A stretch of 15,875 nt of DNA, taken from NCBI GenBank assembly GCA_903852955.1, contig CAINSH010000234.1:1-15875 (forward strand), written 5' to 3'. Under the pieces are notes generated by a model. It saw only the letters and a list, made by a program, of their open reading frames with translations. It was not told where the DNA came from and ran no database searches. Of this stretch, positions 1 through 7,183 are shown piece after piece (positions within the stretch are counted from its first letter, which is position 1; each line of letters opens with the position of its first letter). A program made the translations under genes and the position numbers. The DNA is from an uncultured Actinomycetes bacterium (GTDB lineage Bacteria; Actinomycetota; Actinomycetes; Nanopelagicales; Nanopelagicaceae).

Positions 1-423
1 ACGCGAGCTAATCCATCTTATGAACAAGTATGTACCGGCGTTACAGGTCATGCTGAAATGGTAAAAATTGAATTCGATGAATCTAAAATAAGTTATCAAC
101 GCTTGCTTGAAGAGTTTTGGACTATGCATGATCCAACTTCGCTTAATCAACAAGGTGGAGATATTGGAACACAATATAGAAGCTCGATTTATACAACGAC
201 TCCAGAACAATATGTAACGGCGGTTAATTCACGAGATATCTATCAGGGCGTCTTAACAAATGCTGGGTTAGATCAAATTGTTACTGAAATAGTTAGTGCA
301 GATGGTGTCGAATATTACTTGGCCGAGGAGTATCACCAAAGATATTTAGAGAAAAACCCAAATGGTTATGACTGCCATTCAAGCACAGGTGTTGCATATC
401 CAACTGCAGGAGTTTTGGGATGA
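1..423 (+). CDS. msrA: Peptide-methionine (S)-S-oxide reductase MsrA, 3' part
   Basis: This is the C-terminal part of MsrA, which reduces the S epimer of methionine sulfoxide in proteins and free methionine. The reading frame is already open at base 1 and begins TRANPSYEQVCTGVTGHAE, matching the family's conserved N-P-x-Y-x-x-V-C-x-G-x-T-G-H-A-E block. It continues with FDESKISYQRLLEEFWTMHD and QGGDIGTQYRSSIY, which are also diagnostic. The catalytic GCFWG motif should lie upstream, outside the window, so catalytic competence cannot be judged. The first in-window ATG at 58 is internal, not the start. The stop TGA overlaps the start of msrB in an ATGA (420-423), so the two are almost certainly translationally coupled and co-transcribed. 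Identification is very secure. Confidence 0.96.
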   Translation, partial: TRANPSYEQVCTGVTGHAEMVKIEFDESKISYQRLLEEFWTMHDPTSLNQQGGDIGTQYRSSIYTTTPEQYVTAVNSRDIYQGVLTNAGLDQIVTEIVSADGVEYYLAEEYHQRYLEKNPNGYDCHSSTGVAYPTAGVLG

Positions 424-833
424 GCGAAAAAAACTACCCAGTTTCTATCGATGAAGAAGAATTAAAAAAGAAATTAGATCCACTTTCATATGAGGTTTTG
501 CGCACCGCCGCAACAGAGCGACCATTTACTGGCGAATATACCGATACCGATAAAGTAGGCATATATAAATGTAAAGCTTGCAACACTGAACTTTTTCGAA
601 GTGAAACTAAGTTTCATTCTGGATGTGGGTGGCCATCGTTTTATGCACCAACTGCAAATGACGCAGTTGAATTAATTGAAGACCGTTCACTGTTTCCTCG
701 AGTACGCACTGAAGTTCGATGCGCAGGCTGCGGTTCTCACTTAGGACATGTATTTAAAGGCGAAGGTTATGACGTACCGACTGATGAGCGTTGGTGTATT
801 AACTCTGTGTCTTTAATTCTTGAAGATATTTAA
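420..833 (+). CDS. msrB: Peptide-methionine (R)-S-oxide reductase MsrB
   Basis: MsrB reduces the R epimer of methionine sulfoxide, complementing MsrA. The 137-aa length is normal for a stand-alone single-domain enzyme. Two CxxC pairs, Cys51/Cys54 (KCKAC) and Cys101/Cys104 (RCAGC), form the structural zinc site. Cys69 in SGCGWPSF corresponds to the usual resolving cysteine. Cys126 in RWCINSVSL is the catalytic cysteine; many relatives have RYCINS, so Trp125 is a mild variant. The start is fixed by the ATGA overlap with msrA. The 3' end overlaps the convergent DNA glycosylase by 4 bp (TTAA, 830-833), leaving no room for an intergenic terminator. The pair suits an organism coping with photochemical peroxide, which is an inference. 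Confidence 0.97.
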   Translation: MSEKNYPVSIDEEELKKKLDPLSYEVLRTAATERPFTGEYTDTDKVGIYKCKACNTELFRSETKFHSGCGWPSFYAPTANDAVELIEDRSLFPRVRTEVRCAGCGSHLGHVFKGEGYDVPTDERWCINSVSLILEDI

Positions 834-1474
834 TAGTCCAAGCCACGGCTTTCGTGGACTGCTTGATAGCAGTACCAAGCAATAACACTTCGATAAGGAT
901 GAAGTTTTTCACCCTTTAGGTCCAAAGCTTTTGCTGAAGTTTCTTCTTTGTTCTTATGCACCATGTCCCAGCCGCGTCTTACTGCCAAATCGCCAGTTGG
1001 CCAAATATCCAAACGCCCTAATTGAAACATCATGAACATTTCAACTGTCCAACGCCCAATGCCCCAAAGCGATGTTAACTTGTCATAAATTTCTTGATCA
1101 TCGTGAATCTCATCGATTGTGTCGATTGGAATTGATTTATCTATGACGGCAGTTGCTAAACCTTTAATTGTGCGTGCCTTTGCACCAGAAACGCCAATTT
1201 CACGCAGAGTCAGATCATCAACTTTAATGAGCTTTTTTGCATTAATAGAGCCTTTGCATAGATCTACCAATCGAGCATGAATCGTTTCTGCAGCCTTGGT
1301 AGCTAATTGTTGTGAAATTACAGAACTAACTAGAGACTCAAAATGAGTTTCAGTTCGTTCCGTGCGACCAATAGTGCACAGTGGTCTACGGTCAATAAGT
1401 GGTGCAAATTTCTTATCCATCTGAGCAACTTCAGCGACAATGCGTCGCATCTTTTGTGCAGAGTGGGTTGCCAT
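830..1474 (-). CDS. HhH-GPD DNA glycosylase (3-methyladenine glycosylase II / AlkA-like)
   Basis: This is a base-excision repair glycosylase that should remove alkylated purines such as 3-methyladenine. The conserved core is present: SVISQQLATKAAETI near residues 51-65 (typical I-x-x-Q-Q entry helix), the helix-hairpin-helix LWGIGRWTVEMFMM near 136-149, and WPTGDLAVRRGW, where Asp162 is the expected catalytic aspartate. At 214 aa it matches the compact bacterial form that lacks the N-terminal beta domain and Ada-type regulatory part of E. coli AlkA (282 aa). Its ATG lies 3 nt after the stop of the DUF4389 gene, with neither a Shine-Dalgarno sequence nor a well-placed -10 box, so it probably depends on that gene's transcript. 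Met9 is an alternative start. The exact substrate cannot be read from sequence. Confidence 0.9.
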   Translation of the reverse strand: MATHSAQKMRRIVAEVAQMDKKFAPLIDRRPLCTIGRTERTETHFESLVSSVISQQLATKAAETIHARLVDLCKGSINAKKLIKVDDLTLREIGVSGAKARTIKGLATAVIDKSIPIDTIDEIHDDQEIYDKLTSLWGIGRWTVEMFMMFQLGRLDIWPTGDLAVRRGWDMVHKNKEETSAKALDLKGEKLHPYRSVIAWYCYQAVHESRGLDY

Positions 1475-1477
1475 AAA

Positions 1478-2071
1478 TTACAAAGAGAACCGTGGGTATT
1501 CGTCGGTAACCATCAATAGTGCATATCCAGCAATTCGATTCCAGTAAGCGATTGTTCCGACAACGCCTTCGGCGCACCATTCTGGATAGTTTCCGGTGAG
1601 AACAACATTTACCCATGCAAATAAAGTTAAAAAGAAGGCGTAGATGATGTATACGAGTCCAACTATGAAAAGTGGTATTGCTAGAAGCCATTTAACAAGT
1701 GGCAAATAACGGTTGAGTGCTTTTGGATCAACTTCTGGGAAAGTAACGCTAACAACTTCATTTTCTTCTAGTGATGGATATTCATCGGTGAGCACTAGGA
1801 GATAAGCATCAACACGTGTTGAAAGCGACATAAATGCTTCATTAAAAGCTAATAGATAACTTGGATATGCCTGACGAAAAACAAGAGTTAAAGCTACTGG
1901 GAGAATAAAAAATCCTGCTGCCCAAGAAGTGTTTGTTGTATCGAACTGTTCAGGCGCAAATGATGCGACAAAGATCGCCATTGGCACGACAAGGATGATA
2001 CGAAACAGCGCAGTAATGCGGTTTCGCTCGGTCAGTGATACATCTATTTGGGTTTCAATTTGATTGCTCAT
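1478..2071 (-). CDS. DUF4389-family membrane protein
   Basis: This is a membrane protein of unknown function, 197 aa from the chosen start. Visible hydrophobic segments are ITALFRIILVVPMAIFVASF near residues 18-37, a second around FFILPVALTLVF, and a long pair around LLAIPLFIVGLVYIIYAFFLTLF. The family hallmark is the C-terminal block around NRIAGYALLMVTDEYPRFSL, with a related LLVLTDEYPSL in the middle, giving an internal repeat of the L-T/V-T-D-E-Y-P motif. I chose ATG at 2071 over TTG at 2080 because TAAATT lies exactly 7 nt upstream, the leaderless spacing seen across the window. It is divergent from the LacI-type regulator, with a 115-bp gap, and is followed 3 nt later by the DNA glycosylase. 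The family assignment is from memory of DUF4389 proteins. Confidence 0.85.
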   Translation of the reverse strand: MSNQIETQIDVSLTERNRITALFRIILVVPMAIFVASFAPEQFDTTNTSWAAGFFILPVALTLVFRQAYPSYLLAFNEAFMSLSTRVDAYLLVLTDEYPSLEENEVVSVTFPEVDPKALNRYLPLVKWLLAIPLFIVGLVYIIYAFFLTLFAWVNVVLTGNYPEWCAEGVVGTIAYWNRIAGYALLMVTDEYPRFSL

Positions 2072-2084
2072 AGCCGCCAATTTA
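2072..2084 (-). promoter_or_regulatory. Leaderless promoter -10 (TAAATT) of the DUF4389 gene
   Basis: On the minus strand TAAATT (2084-2079) is followed by 7 nt and then ATG, placing the predicted transcript start at the A of ATG. No convincing -35 is seen. A purine run, AGGGGG, lies just upstream of the hexamer. It would be a Shine-Dalgarno only if the TTG at 2080 were used, which is the alternative reading. Confidence 0.45.
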
Positions 2085-2105
2085 CCCCCTAACTACGCTT
2101 ATCTA

Positions 2106-2162
2106 TTGCTTATTGCGGTACCAATGCCGTATTTTGCAGTCTCTTGCAGGAATATTTGCAGG
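2106..2162 (+). promoter_or_regulatory. Candidate promoter and operator of the LacI-type gene
   Basis: TTGCTT (2106-2111) and TATTTT (2130-2135) are separated by 18 bp and form a plausible -35/-10 pair, with a start near 2142. Three copies of TTGCAG begin at 2134, 2144 and 2156, overlapping the -10 edge and the presumed start. The last two form TGCA-N8-TGCA (2145-2160), whose outer 4-bp arms are inverted repeats. Repressors of this family often regulate themselves from such positions, so this is a candidate operator. The arms are short and the link to this regulator is inferred. Confidence 0.35.
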
Positions 2163-2186
2163 TTTTACAGAGAAACCGGAGATTGT

Positions 2187-3200
2187 GTGGCGGGCATCAA
2201 AGAGGTTGCTGAAGAAGCAGGAGTCTCTACTGCAACTGTTTCCCGCGCTTTACGTGGACTTCATCACGTCAATCCAGGGACTAGATCCAAAATCATCGCT
2301 GCTGCGGAGAAATTAGATTATCCATTAACGCCACTGCGCCAAATTTCACAGACTGGCCGCACAAATAGCGTTGGTGTTGTTGCGCCATATATTTCACGTT
2401 GGTATTTCTCACAAGTTATTAGCGGCGCCGAGCAAGCTTTACGTGAAGCCGGCTTAGATTTATTGCTCTACAACTTTAGTCAGATGAAAGGTCGCGAAAG
2501 ACTTTTCCAGCACCAACTTTTAAAGGGCCGCGTCGATGCCCTCATTGTTATTTCATTGCCACCAACAGTTGAAGAGTTTGATTCAATGCTTAGCCTTGGA
2601 ATTCCGATTGCACTGGTTGGAATGGATCATCCACAGTGTGCTTCAGTTAAAATCGATGATATTGCTGGTGCACGATCTGCAACTCAACATCTAGTAAATC
2701 AGGGCCATAAGAAAATCGGGCTAATGTCTGGTCGCCCTGACGATCCCTTTAATTTCAGCGTTCCGCAAGATAGACGTAAAGGATTCATGCAAGTCCTTGC
2801 AGAAAATTCCTTGGAGTGGCTACCGCAGAGAGAAGTTCATGGTGACTTCACGATGCACACTGCGGCACGAGCGATGGATGATTTATTAGCAAGACCTAAT
2901 CGCCCCACTGCAATTTTTTGCGAATCTGATGAAATGGCATTGGGGGCAATGCAAGCATTGCGGCGTCATGGTTTAAAAGCACCAGATGACATTTCAATCG
3001 TAGGTTTTGATGGCCATGAAATGGCAGAGTTTTCCGAACTAACAACTATCGAGCAGCCCGTTCAATTAATGGGAGAGATGGCAGCTTGGTCAATTATGGA
3101 GCGGTTACGAAAACCCACCATTGAGCCACCGTCTCTTGTTTTGCCAACAACTTTGGTTGTGCGAAATTCAACCCGACGAATAACTGCTGAAGAGGCTTAG
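2187..3200 (+). CDS. LacI-family transcriptional regulator
   Basis: This is a DNA-binding repressor with a periplasmic-binding-protein-like ligand domain. From the chosen GTG the protein is 337 aa, the usual family length. The N-terminal helix-turn-helix runs from about residue 4 to 45: IKEVAEEAGVSTATVSRAL, then VNPGTRSKIIAAAEKLDY. The hinge follows, and the ligand domain begins at NSVGVVAPYISRWYFSQV. Typical core motifs are VKIDDIAGARSATQHLVNQGH and ISIVGFDGHEMAEF. The frame is open upstream to 2064, but that part precedes the conserved HTH and overlaps the divergent gene. GTG at 2187 sits about 5 nt after GGAG, one of the few Shine-Dalgarno-like sites in the window. Its effector is unknown. 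A sugar is typical for the family; the GH13 alpha-glucosidase is 5.6 kb away, so any link to it is speculative. Confidence 0.93.
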   Translation: MAGIKEVAEEAGVSTATVSRALRGLHHVNPGTRSKIIAAAEKLDYPLTPLRQISQTGRTNSVGVVAPYISRWYFSQVISGAEQALREAGLDLLLYNFSQMKGRERLFQHQLLKGRVDALIVISLPPTVEEFDSMLSLGIPIALVGMDHPQCASVKIDDIAGARSATQHLVNQGHKKIGLMSGRPDDPFNFSVPQDRRKGFMQVLAENSLEWLPQREVHGDFTMHTAARAMDDLLARPNRPTAIFCESDEMALGAMQALRRHGLKAPDDISIVGFDGHEMAEFSELTTIEQPVQLMGEMAAWSIMERLRKPTIEPPSLVLPTTLVVRNSTRRITAEEA

Positions 3201-3234
3201 TTTTAACCTCTTTCAATAATCACCGAGCTCACGG

Positions 3235-3247
3235 TAGCCTTGCCGCC
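3235..3247 (+). promoter_or_regulatory. Leaderless promoter -10 (TAGCCT) of the MalY/PatB-type gene
   Basis: TAGCCT (3235-3240) lies 7 nt before the ATG at 3248, so transcription is predicted to begin at the start codon. There is no Shine-Dalgarno sequence. A weak -35, TTTCAA, lies 18 bp upstream. The whole gap from the LacI stop to this start (3201-3247) is only 47 bp. Confidence 0.45.
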
Positions 3248-4417
3248 ATGTCCGATAACAATGTTGTTGCGCCCGCGCTTAGCGAACTGCTAACTCACCA
3301 CTCTGAAAAATGGCGTGGCTTCTCGGCAGATATCTTGCCTCTTCCAGTAATGGAGATGGACTTTCCAATCGCGCAGCCAATCAAAGATGTCTTGCTTGAA
3401 ATGGTTTCACATTCAGATTTAGGTTATTTAGGCTCAGTTCCTGAACTAGCCGATGGTTTTGCGCAGTTTTGTTCTAACCGTTGGGGTTGGCAGATCGATA
3501 AATCACAGTTAAGAATTGCCGCAGATGTTGGCGTAGGCGTTGTCGAAACATTGCGTGTATTTACTAATCCGGGCGATCGCATTCTCATTAATTCACCGGT
3601 CTACCAAAATTTTTACAGCTGGATTAAGGAAACTCGGTTAGAAACTATCGATGTTCCTTTTGATTATGTTGGCTCAACAAGTGATGACCACAATGCCTGG
3701 AGTTTAGATTTAACCGCTATTGAAAAAGCCTATGCATCTGGCATCAAAGTACATCTGCTTTGTTCACCACACAATCCGCTAGGACGGGTTTATTCAAAAG
3801 ATGAGCTAAATTGCTTTGCAGATTTAGCTAAGAAGTATGGTGTTTTAGTAATTAGCGACGAGATTCATTCACCACTTGTATACAAGAGCAAAGATTTTAT
3901 TCCGTTTCTTGCCCTCAGCGACAATGCGCGAGAAGTTGGAGTCACAGTCACTTCGGCCTCAAAGGGCTGGAATATCGCTGGCTTGAAATCCGCCATCATT
4001 ATTTCTCAAGATGAAGCAATTAATGAAAAATTAAAGTTAATGCCACCGGCAGTGCATTTTCGTTCATCAATCTTGGGAGCATTTGCATCTGCTGCAGCAT
4101 TTAGTTCAAGTGAAACTTGGCTGGATTCTGTAATTGCGCATTTAGATCAAAACCGCCGAATGATTAAAGATTTGTTGTCGGCAAAACTTCCTTCGGTTAA
4201 ATATGACCTTCCCCAAAGCAGTTACGTAGCTTGGTTGGATTTGAGTGAACTTAATTTGGGCGAAAATCCAGCTCAAACTCTCATAGAGCGCGGAAAAGTT
4301 GCATTTAATCCAGGTCATATTTACGGCGCGCAATGTTCCCAATTCGTGCGTATGAATTTTGCAACAAGTCCAACGATTATCACTGAGGCAATTGATCGCA
4401 TTGTGAAAAGCCTTTAA
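3248..4417 (+). CDS. MalY/PatB-family PLP-dependent C-S lyase / aminotransferase
   Basis: This is a fold-type I PLP enzyme of the MalY/PatB group, whose members cleave the C-S bond of cystathionine, cysteine or cysteine conjugates to give pyruvate, ammonia and a thiol; some also transaminate. The 389-aa length is typical. The N-terminal block KWRGFSADILPLPVMEMDFP is characteristic of the group. SPHNPLGR (173-180), SDEIHSPL with Asp204, and SASKGWNIAG with Lys239 as the Schiff-base lysine form the cofactor site. Near the C-terminus FVRMNFAT carries the carboxylate-binding arginine. The stop and the next start overlap as TAATG, so it is coupled to the FAD oxidoreductase. With the cystathionine-type enzyme two genes on, a role in sulfur amino acids is plausible. 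Substrate is not determinable here, and a plain aminotransferase remains possible. Confidence 0.9.
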   Translation: MSDNNVVAPALSELLTHHSEKWRGFSADILPLPVMEMDFPIAQPIKDVLLEMVSHSDLGYLGSVPELADGFAQFCSNRWGWQIDKSQLRIAADVGVGVVETLRVFTNPGDRILINSPVYQNFYSWIKETRLETIDVPFDYVGSTSDDHNAWSLDLTAIEKAYASGIKVHLLCSPHNPLGRVYSKDELNCFADLAKKYGVLVISDEIHSPLVYKSKDFIPFLALSDNAREVGVTVTSASKGWNIAGLKSAIIISQDEAINEKLKLMPPAVHFRSSILGAFASAAAFSSSETWLDSVIAHLDQNRRMIKDLLSAKLPSVKYDLPQSSYVAWLDLSELNLGENPAQTLIERGKVAFNPGHIYGAQCSQFVRMNFATSPTIITEAIDRIVKSL

Positions 4418-5937
4418 TGTCGGCTCCTCAATACGACGTAACAATTATCGGTGGCGGGCACAATGGTTTAGTCGCAGCAACTTATTTAGCTAAAGCTGGC
4501 AAATCAGTATTAGTACTAGAAGCTAACAGCGAAGTCGGGGGAGCAACGGCTAGCGTTCGTGCATTTCCGGAATTTGATGCACATCTATCTCGTTATGCAT
4601 ACCTCGTATCTTTATTACCTGATCAGATAGTTCAAGATTTAGGTTTAGATTTTCATACTCTGTCGCGGAAAGTTTCAAGCTATACGCCTTATTCACGCGA
4701 TGAAAAGGCGTTAGGACTCTACGTTGCTCGAGAGTGGGATAAAGAAACTGAAGATTCCTTTTTGCTCTTAGATCCAACCGGAGCAGAGTGGCAAGCTTGG
4801 CAGAATTTTTACAATGAAATTGCCGTATTCGCTAAGAAAATAGCGCCAACTATGTTGCAGCCTCTTAAGACACGAAGTGAATTAAAGGAACTCATGGGGA
4901 TGCCAGATGTTTGGGATTACCTCATGGAACGCCCAATTGGTGAAGTTATCGAGGCGAGATTTAAAGATGATGTAGTGCGCGGAGTCATTTTCACTGATGC
5001 CTTAGTTGGAACTTTTGCATCTGCGCAAGATTTACAGGCAAATATTTGCTTTTTGTACCACCTGATTGGAAACGGAACCGGTGAATGGAAAGTTCCACGT
5101 GGAGGAATGGGCGCAATTGTTAAAGAGTTAAAACGTGTTGCAGTTCAAGCAGGCGTTGAAATTAAAGTTAATTCCAGAGTAAGTTCAATTAAGACGAGCG
5201 AAAACAGCGCAACAGTTAAATTAGAAGATGGCACTGAAGTTAATTCAGAATACATTTTAAGTAACGCCGCTCCTCAAACGCTTGCGAAGTTACGTGGCAC
5301 CAGCGCACCGAAAAGTTTGCCTGGCGCACAGATGAAGATCAATATTTTACTGAAGGCTTTACCCGCACTTAAATCTGGCATCGATCCACGACTTGCATTT
5401 TCAGGAACCTTTCACGCTAATGAGTTTTACTCAACTTTTGATGCGGCATATAAGGATGCGCAAAATGGAAAATTGCCCGAAAAGCTGCCCATTGAGATGT
5501 ATTGCCACACTTTGACGGACCCATCAATTCTTAGCAAAGAACTACAAGATGCTGGCTACCAAACTTTGACTATTTTTGGTTTTCACACTCCTGCTGATCT
5601 ATTTGATGCAGACAATGAGGCTACAAAGGCGGCAGCGTTAAAGGCTGCATTGGCATCACTTAACGAACTGCTTGTTGAACCTATCGAAAACGTGATTGCT
5701 GCAATCGAAGTTAAATCACCCTTAGATATTGAGGGCGAAGTAGGACTTCCTCGAGGAAATATTTTCCACAAAGATCTAAGTTTTCCTTTCAGGGAAGATA
5801 ATCAAACTCCAGGCTGGGGTGTTGAAACAGATGATCCTCGAATTTTTATTTGTGGAGCTGGCGCAATCCGAGGTGGCGGAGTGAGCGGAATTCCTGGTCA
5901 CAATGCTGCGATGGCAGTGTTACAAGCTTCGGCATAG
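4417..5937 (+). CDS. COG1233-type FAD-dependent oxidoreductase (phytoene desaturase / PYROXD2-like)
   Basis: This is a flavin amine-oxidase/phytoene-desaturase superfamily protein of 506 aa, the normal size. The N-terminal dinucleotide-binding fold is clear: YDVTIIGGGHNGLVAATYLA with the GxGxxG-type loop at 12-17, ending in the acidic VLVLEA and followed by EVGGATAS. The matching C-terminal FAD motif is FICGAGAIRGGGVSGIPGHN in the last 30 residues. The closest resemblance I recognise is the COG1233/PYROXD2 branch rather than a true carotenoid desaturase: it stands alone, with no crtB or crtE nearby. It overlaps the preceding PLP gene by 1 nt (TAATG), and its TAG stop forms part of the next gene's predicted -10. 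The substrate is unknown. A linked role in amine or sulfur compound metabolism is only inferred from neighbours. Confidence 0.88.
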   Translation: MSAPQYDVTIIGGGHNGLVAATYLAKAGKSVLVLEANSEVGGATASVRAFPEFDAHLSRYAYLVSLLPDQIVQDLGLDFHTLSRKVSSYTPYSRDEKALGLYVAREWDKETEDSFLLLDPTGAEWQAWQNFYNEIAVFAKKIAPTMLQPLKTRSELKELMGMPDVWDYLMERPIGEVIEARFKDDVVRGVIFTDALVGTFASAQDLQANICFLYHLIGNGTGEWKVPRGGMGAIVKELKRVAVQAGVEIKVNSRVSSIKTSENSATVKLEDGTEVNSEYILSNAAPQTLAKLRGTSAPKSLPGAQMKINILLKALPALKSGIDPRLAFSGTFHANEFYSTFDAAYKDAQNGKLPEKLPIEMYCHTLTDPSILSKELQDAGYQTLTIFGFHTPADLFDADNEATKAAALKAALASLNELLVEPIENVIAAIEVKSPLDIEGEVGLPRGNIFHKDLSFPFREDNQTPGWGVETDDPRIFICGAGAIRGGGVSGIPGHNAAMAVLQASA

Positions 5938-5946
5938 ACTTAATTC
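5935..5946 (+). promoter_or_regulatory. Stop-embedded leaderless promoter -10 (TAGACT)
   Basis: TAGACT (5935-5940) begins with the TAG stop codon of the FAD oxidoreductase and lies exactly 6 nt before the ATG at 5947. The same hexamer in the same arrangement recurs at 12834 and 14796. No good -35 is seen at 17 bp. There is no Shine-Dalgarno sequence. Confidence 0.45.
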
Positions 5947-6999
5947 ATGAATCATCCTGAGACAACTGCAATTACTGCTGGCCGCCCACCCGTCGAAGGT
6001 GATGCTCCGTTAAATCCATCAGTAGTACTTACGTCGACGTTTCACTCTGGTGGGCCCATTGGATATGGTCGATATGGAAATCAAACGTGGACTGCACTTG
6101 AAGAAGCAATTAGCGAACTTGAAGGTGGCCAAACACTTGCATTTTCATCTGGCATGGCCGCGATAAGCGCCGTATTTTCAATTCTTCCTATTGGTGCACC
6201 AATTGTTGCTTCCAATCAAGGATATAGCGGTGTGATGAGTCTTTTGAATTCCTTCCATGCAAGTGGACGATTAGAAGTTCGATTTGTTGATGTTGTTAAT
6301 ACTGATGAAGTAATTGCTGCCATGAAAGGCGCTGCACTTGTTTGGTTAGAGTCTCCAACTAATCCATGTCTTGATGTAGCAGATCTGCCAGCACTTATTG
6401 CAGCTGCTAAAAAATTGGGAATTGGGGTAGCGGTAGATAACACATTTGCCACTCCGCTTGTTCAAAACCCTTTAGCAATGGGCGCTGATATTGTGATGCA
6501 CTCAGTTACTAAGTTCTTATCTGGCCATAGTGATGTGCTTATGGGTTCGTTGTCTACAAATGATCCCGCGCTTTTAAAACGTTTACATGATTCACGTAGT
6601 TTTAACGGTTCAATCCCGGGCCCATTTGAAGCTTGGTTAGCCCTACGAGGATTACGCACTTTTCCACTTCGCTTCAATAAGTCACAAGAAAATGCCAAAG
6701 AGCTCGTGGTTCGGCTGCAAGGACATTCAAAAATCACACGCGTCAGGTATCCAGGCTTTGGTGCCATTGTCTCCTTTGAAGTAGATGGCACTGCCGAACA
6801 AACTCAACAGGTGTGTGACTCTTCAAAAATGATTGCACATGCAACAAGTTTGGGCGGAGTTGAGTCACTATGGGAGCGCAGAAGGCGTTGGCCAATTGAA
6901 AGCCCATCCGTTCCAGAGCAGTTGATTCGCTTATCAGTTGGTTGCGAGCATGTTGATGACATTTGGGACGACATCGAGCAAGCACTTTCGGCTATCTAA
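5947..6999 (+). CDS. Cystathionine gamma-synthase/lyase-like PLP enzyme, shortened
   Basis: This is a Cys/Met metabolism PLP enzyme (fold type I) acting on C-S bonds of cystathionine, homocysteine or homoserine esters. Diagnostic features are YGRYGNQTW (40-48; the Tyr and Arg that hold the phosphate of a neighbouring subunit's PLP), SSGMAA (67-72), ESPTNP (135-140), VDNTFATP with Asp164, HSVTKFLSGHSDV with Schiff-base Lys189, and LIRLSVG with Arg328 for the substrate carboxylate. At 350 aa it is about 30-40 residues short of the usual 380-400. Most of the loss is at 267-272, where RVRYPG runs straight into FGAIVSFEV and omits the stretch usually found between these blocks. All catalytic residues remain. 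Whether it is synthase, lyase or a gamma-elimination enzyme cannot be settled from sequence. Confidence 0.9.
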   Translation: MNHPETTAITAGRPPVEGDAPLNPSVVLTSTFHSGGPIGYGRYGNQTWTALEEAISELEGGQTLAFSSGMAAISAVFSILPIGAPIVASNQGYSGVMSLLNSFHASGRLEVRFVDVVNTDEVIAAMKGAALVWLESPTNPCLDVADLPALIAAAKKLGIGVAVDNTFATPLVQNPLAMGADIVMHSVTKFLSGHSDVLMGSLSTNDPALLKRLHDSRSFNGSIPGPFEAWLALRGLRTFPLRFNKSQENAKELVVRLQGHSKITRVRYPGFGAIVSFEVDGTAEQTQQVCDSSKMIAHATSLGGVESLWERRRRWPIESPSVPEQLIRLSVGCEHVDDIWDDIEQALSAI

Positions 7000-7021
7000 A
7001 GCGCAAACTGCCAATTGAGAG

Positions 7022-7033
7022 TATTTTTATCTC
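7022..7033 (+). promoter_or_regulatory. Leaderless promoter -10 (TATTTT) of the 49-aa ORF
   Basis: TATTTT (7022-7027) lies 6 nt before the ATG at 7034 in the 34-bp gap after the cystathionine-type gene. It fits the spacing seen at other starts in the window and supports the small ORF being real. Confidence 0.45.
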
Positions 7034-7183
7034 ATGGTTAAAGCATTTCGCCGAGTAATCGCAGCAATCACAGTTGCTGTCTTGGCATTTCGCGCCGTTG
7101 GCTCGTTCCTTTCTTGGATAGAACACCAAGAGGATTCTGCAGCTGACACTTGGATCGATGAAGACGAATTCGAAGATGTCTGA
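7034..7183 (+). CDS. 49-aa membrane microprotein with acidic tail (hypothetical)
   Basis: This short ORF runs from ATG 7034 to TGA 7183. The N-terminus MVKAFRRVIAAITVAVLAF is basic then hydrophobic, giving one likely membrane helix at about residues 8-26. After SFLSWIEHQ comes a strongly acidic tail containing WIDEDEFEDV. Net layout: positive inside anchor, short helix, negative tail. I recognise no named family. Support for its reality: it fills an otherwise empty 176-bp gap, it has a well-spaced TATTTT box, and its end overlaps the next start by 8 bp (7176-7183), a coupling arrangement. It may assist the neighbouring membrane protein, but that is a guess from position. Confidence 0.65.
   Translation: MVKAFRRVIAAITVAVLAFRAVGSFLSWIEHQEDSAADTWIDEDEFEDV

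Noticed and set aside
2064..2186. N-terminal extension of the LacI-type ORF back to 2064
   Set aside because: It precedes the conserved HTH, overlaps the divergent DUF4389 start, and contains the likely promoter; GTG 2187 with GGAG gives the usual 337-aa length.
3201..3247. Terminator after the LacI-type gene (ACCG / CGGT arms)
   Set aside because: Four-base arms with no T-run; the 47-bp gap is better explained by the promoter of the next gene.
3248..4417. MalY as a maltose-system regulator linked to the LacI-type gene and alpha-glucosidase
   Set aside because: That role is specific to E. coli MalY acting on MalT; no MalT or maltose transporter is present here, and the family name alone is not evidence.
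4142..4444. 100-aa minus-strand ORF opposite the MalY-type gene, and similar antisense ORFs elsewhere
   Set aside because: All lie opposite well-supported genes, lack start signals, and have the low-complexity or Cys/Arg/Ser-rich look of shadow frames.
4417..5937. Carotenoid desaturase (crtI)
   Set aside because: The FAD motifs fit the superfamily, but there are no crtB, crtE or crtY neighbours, and the overall pattern is closer to the COG1233/PYROXD2 branch.
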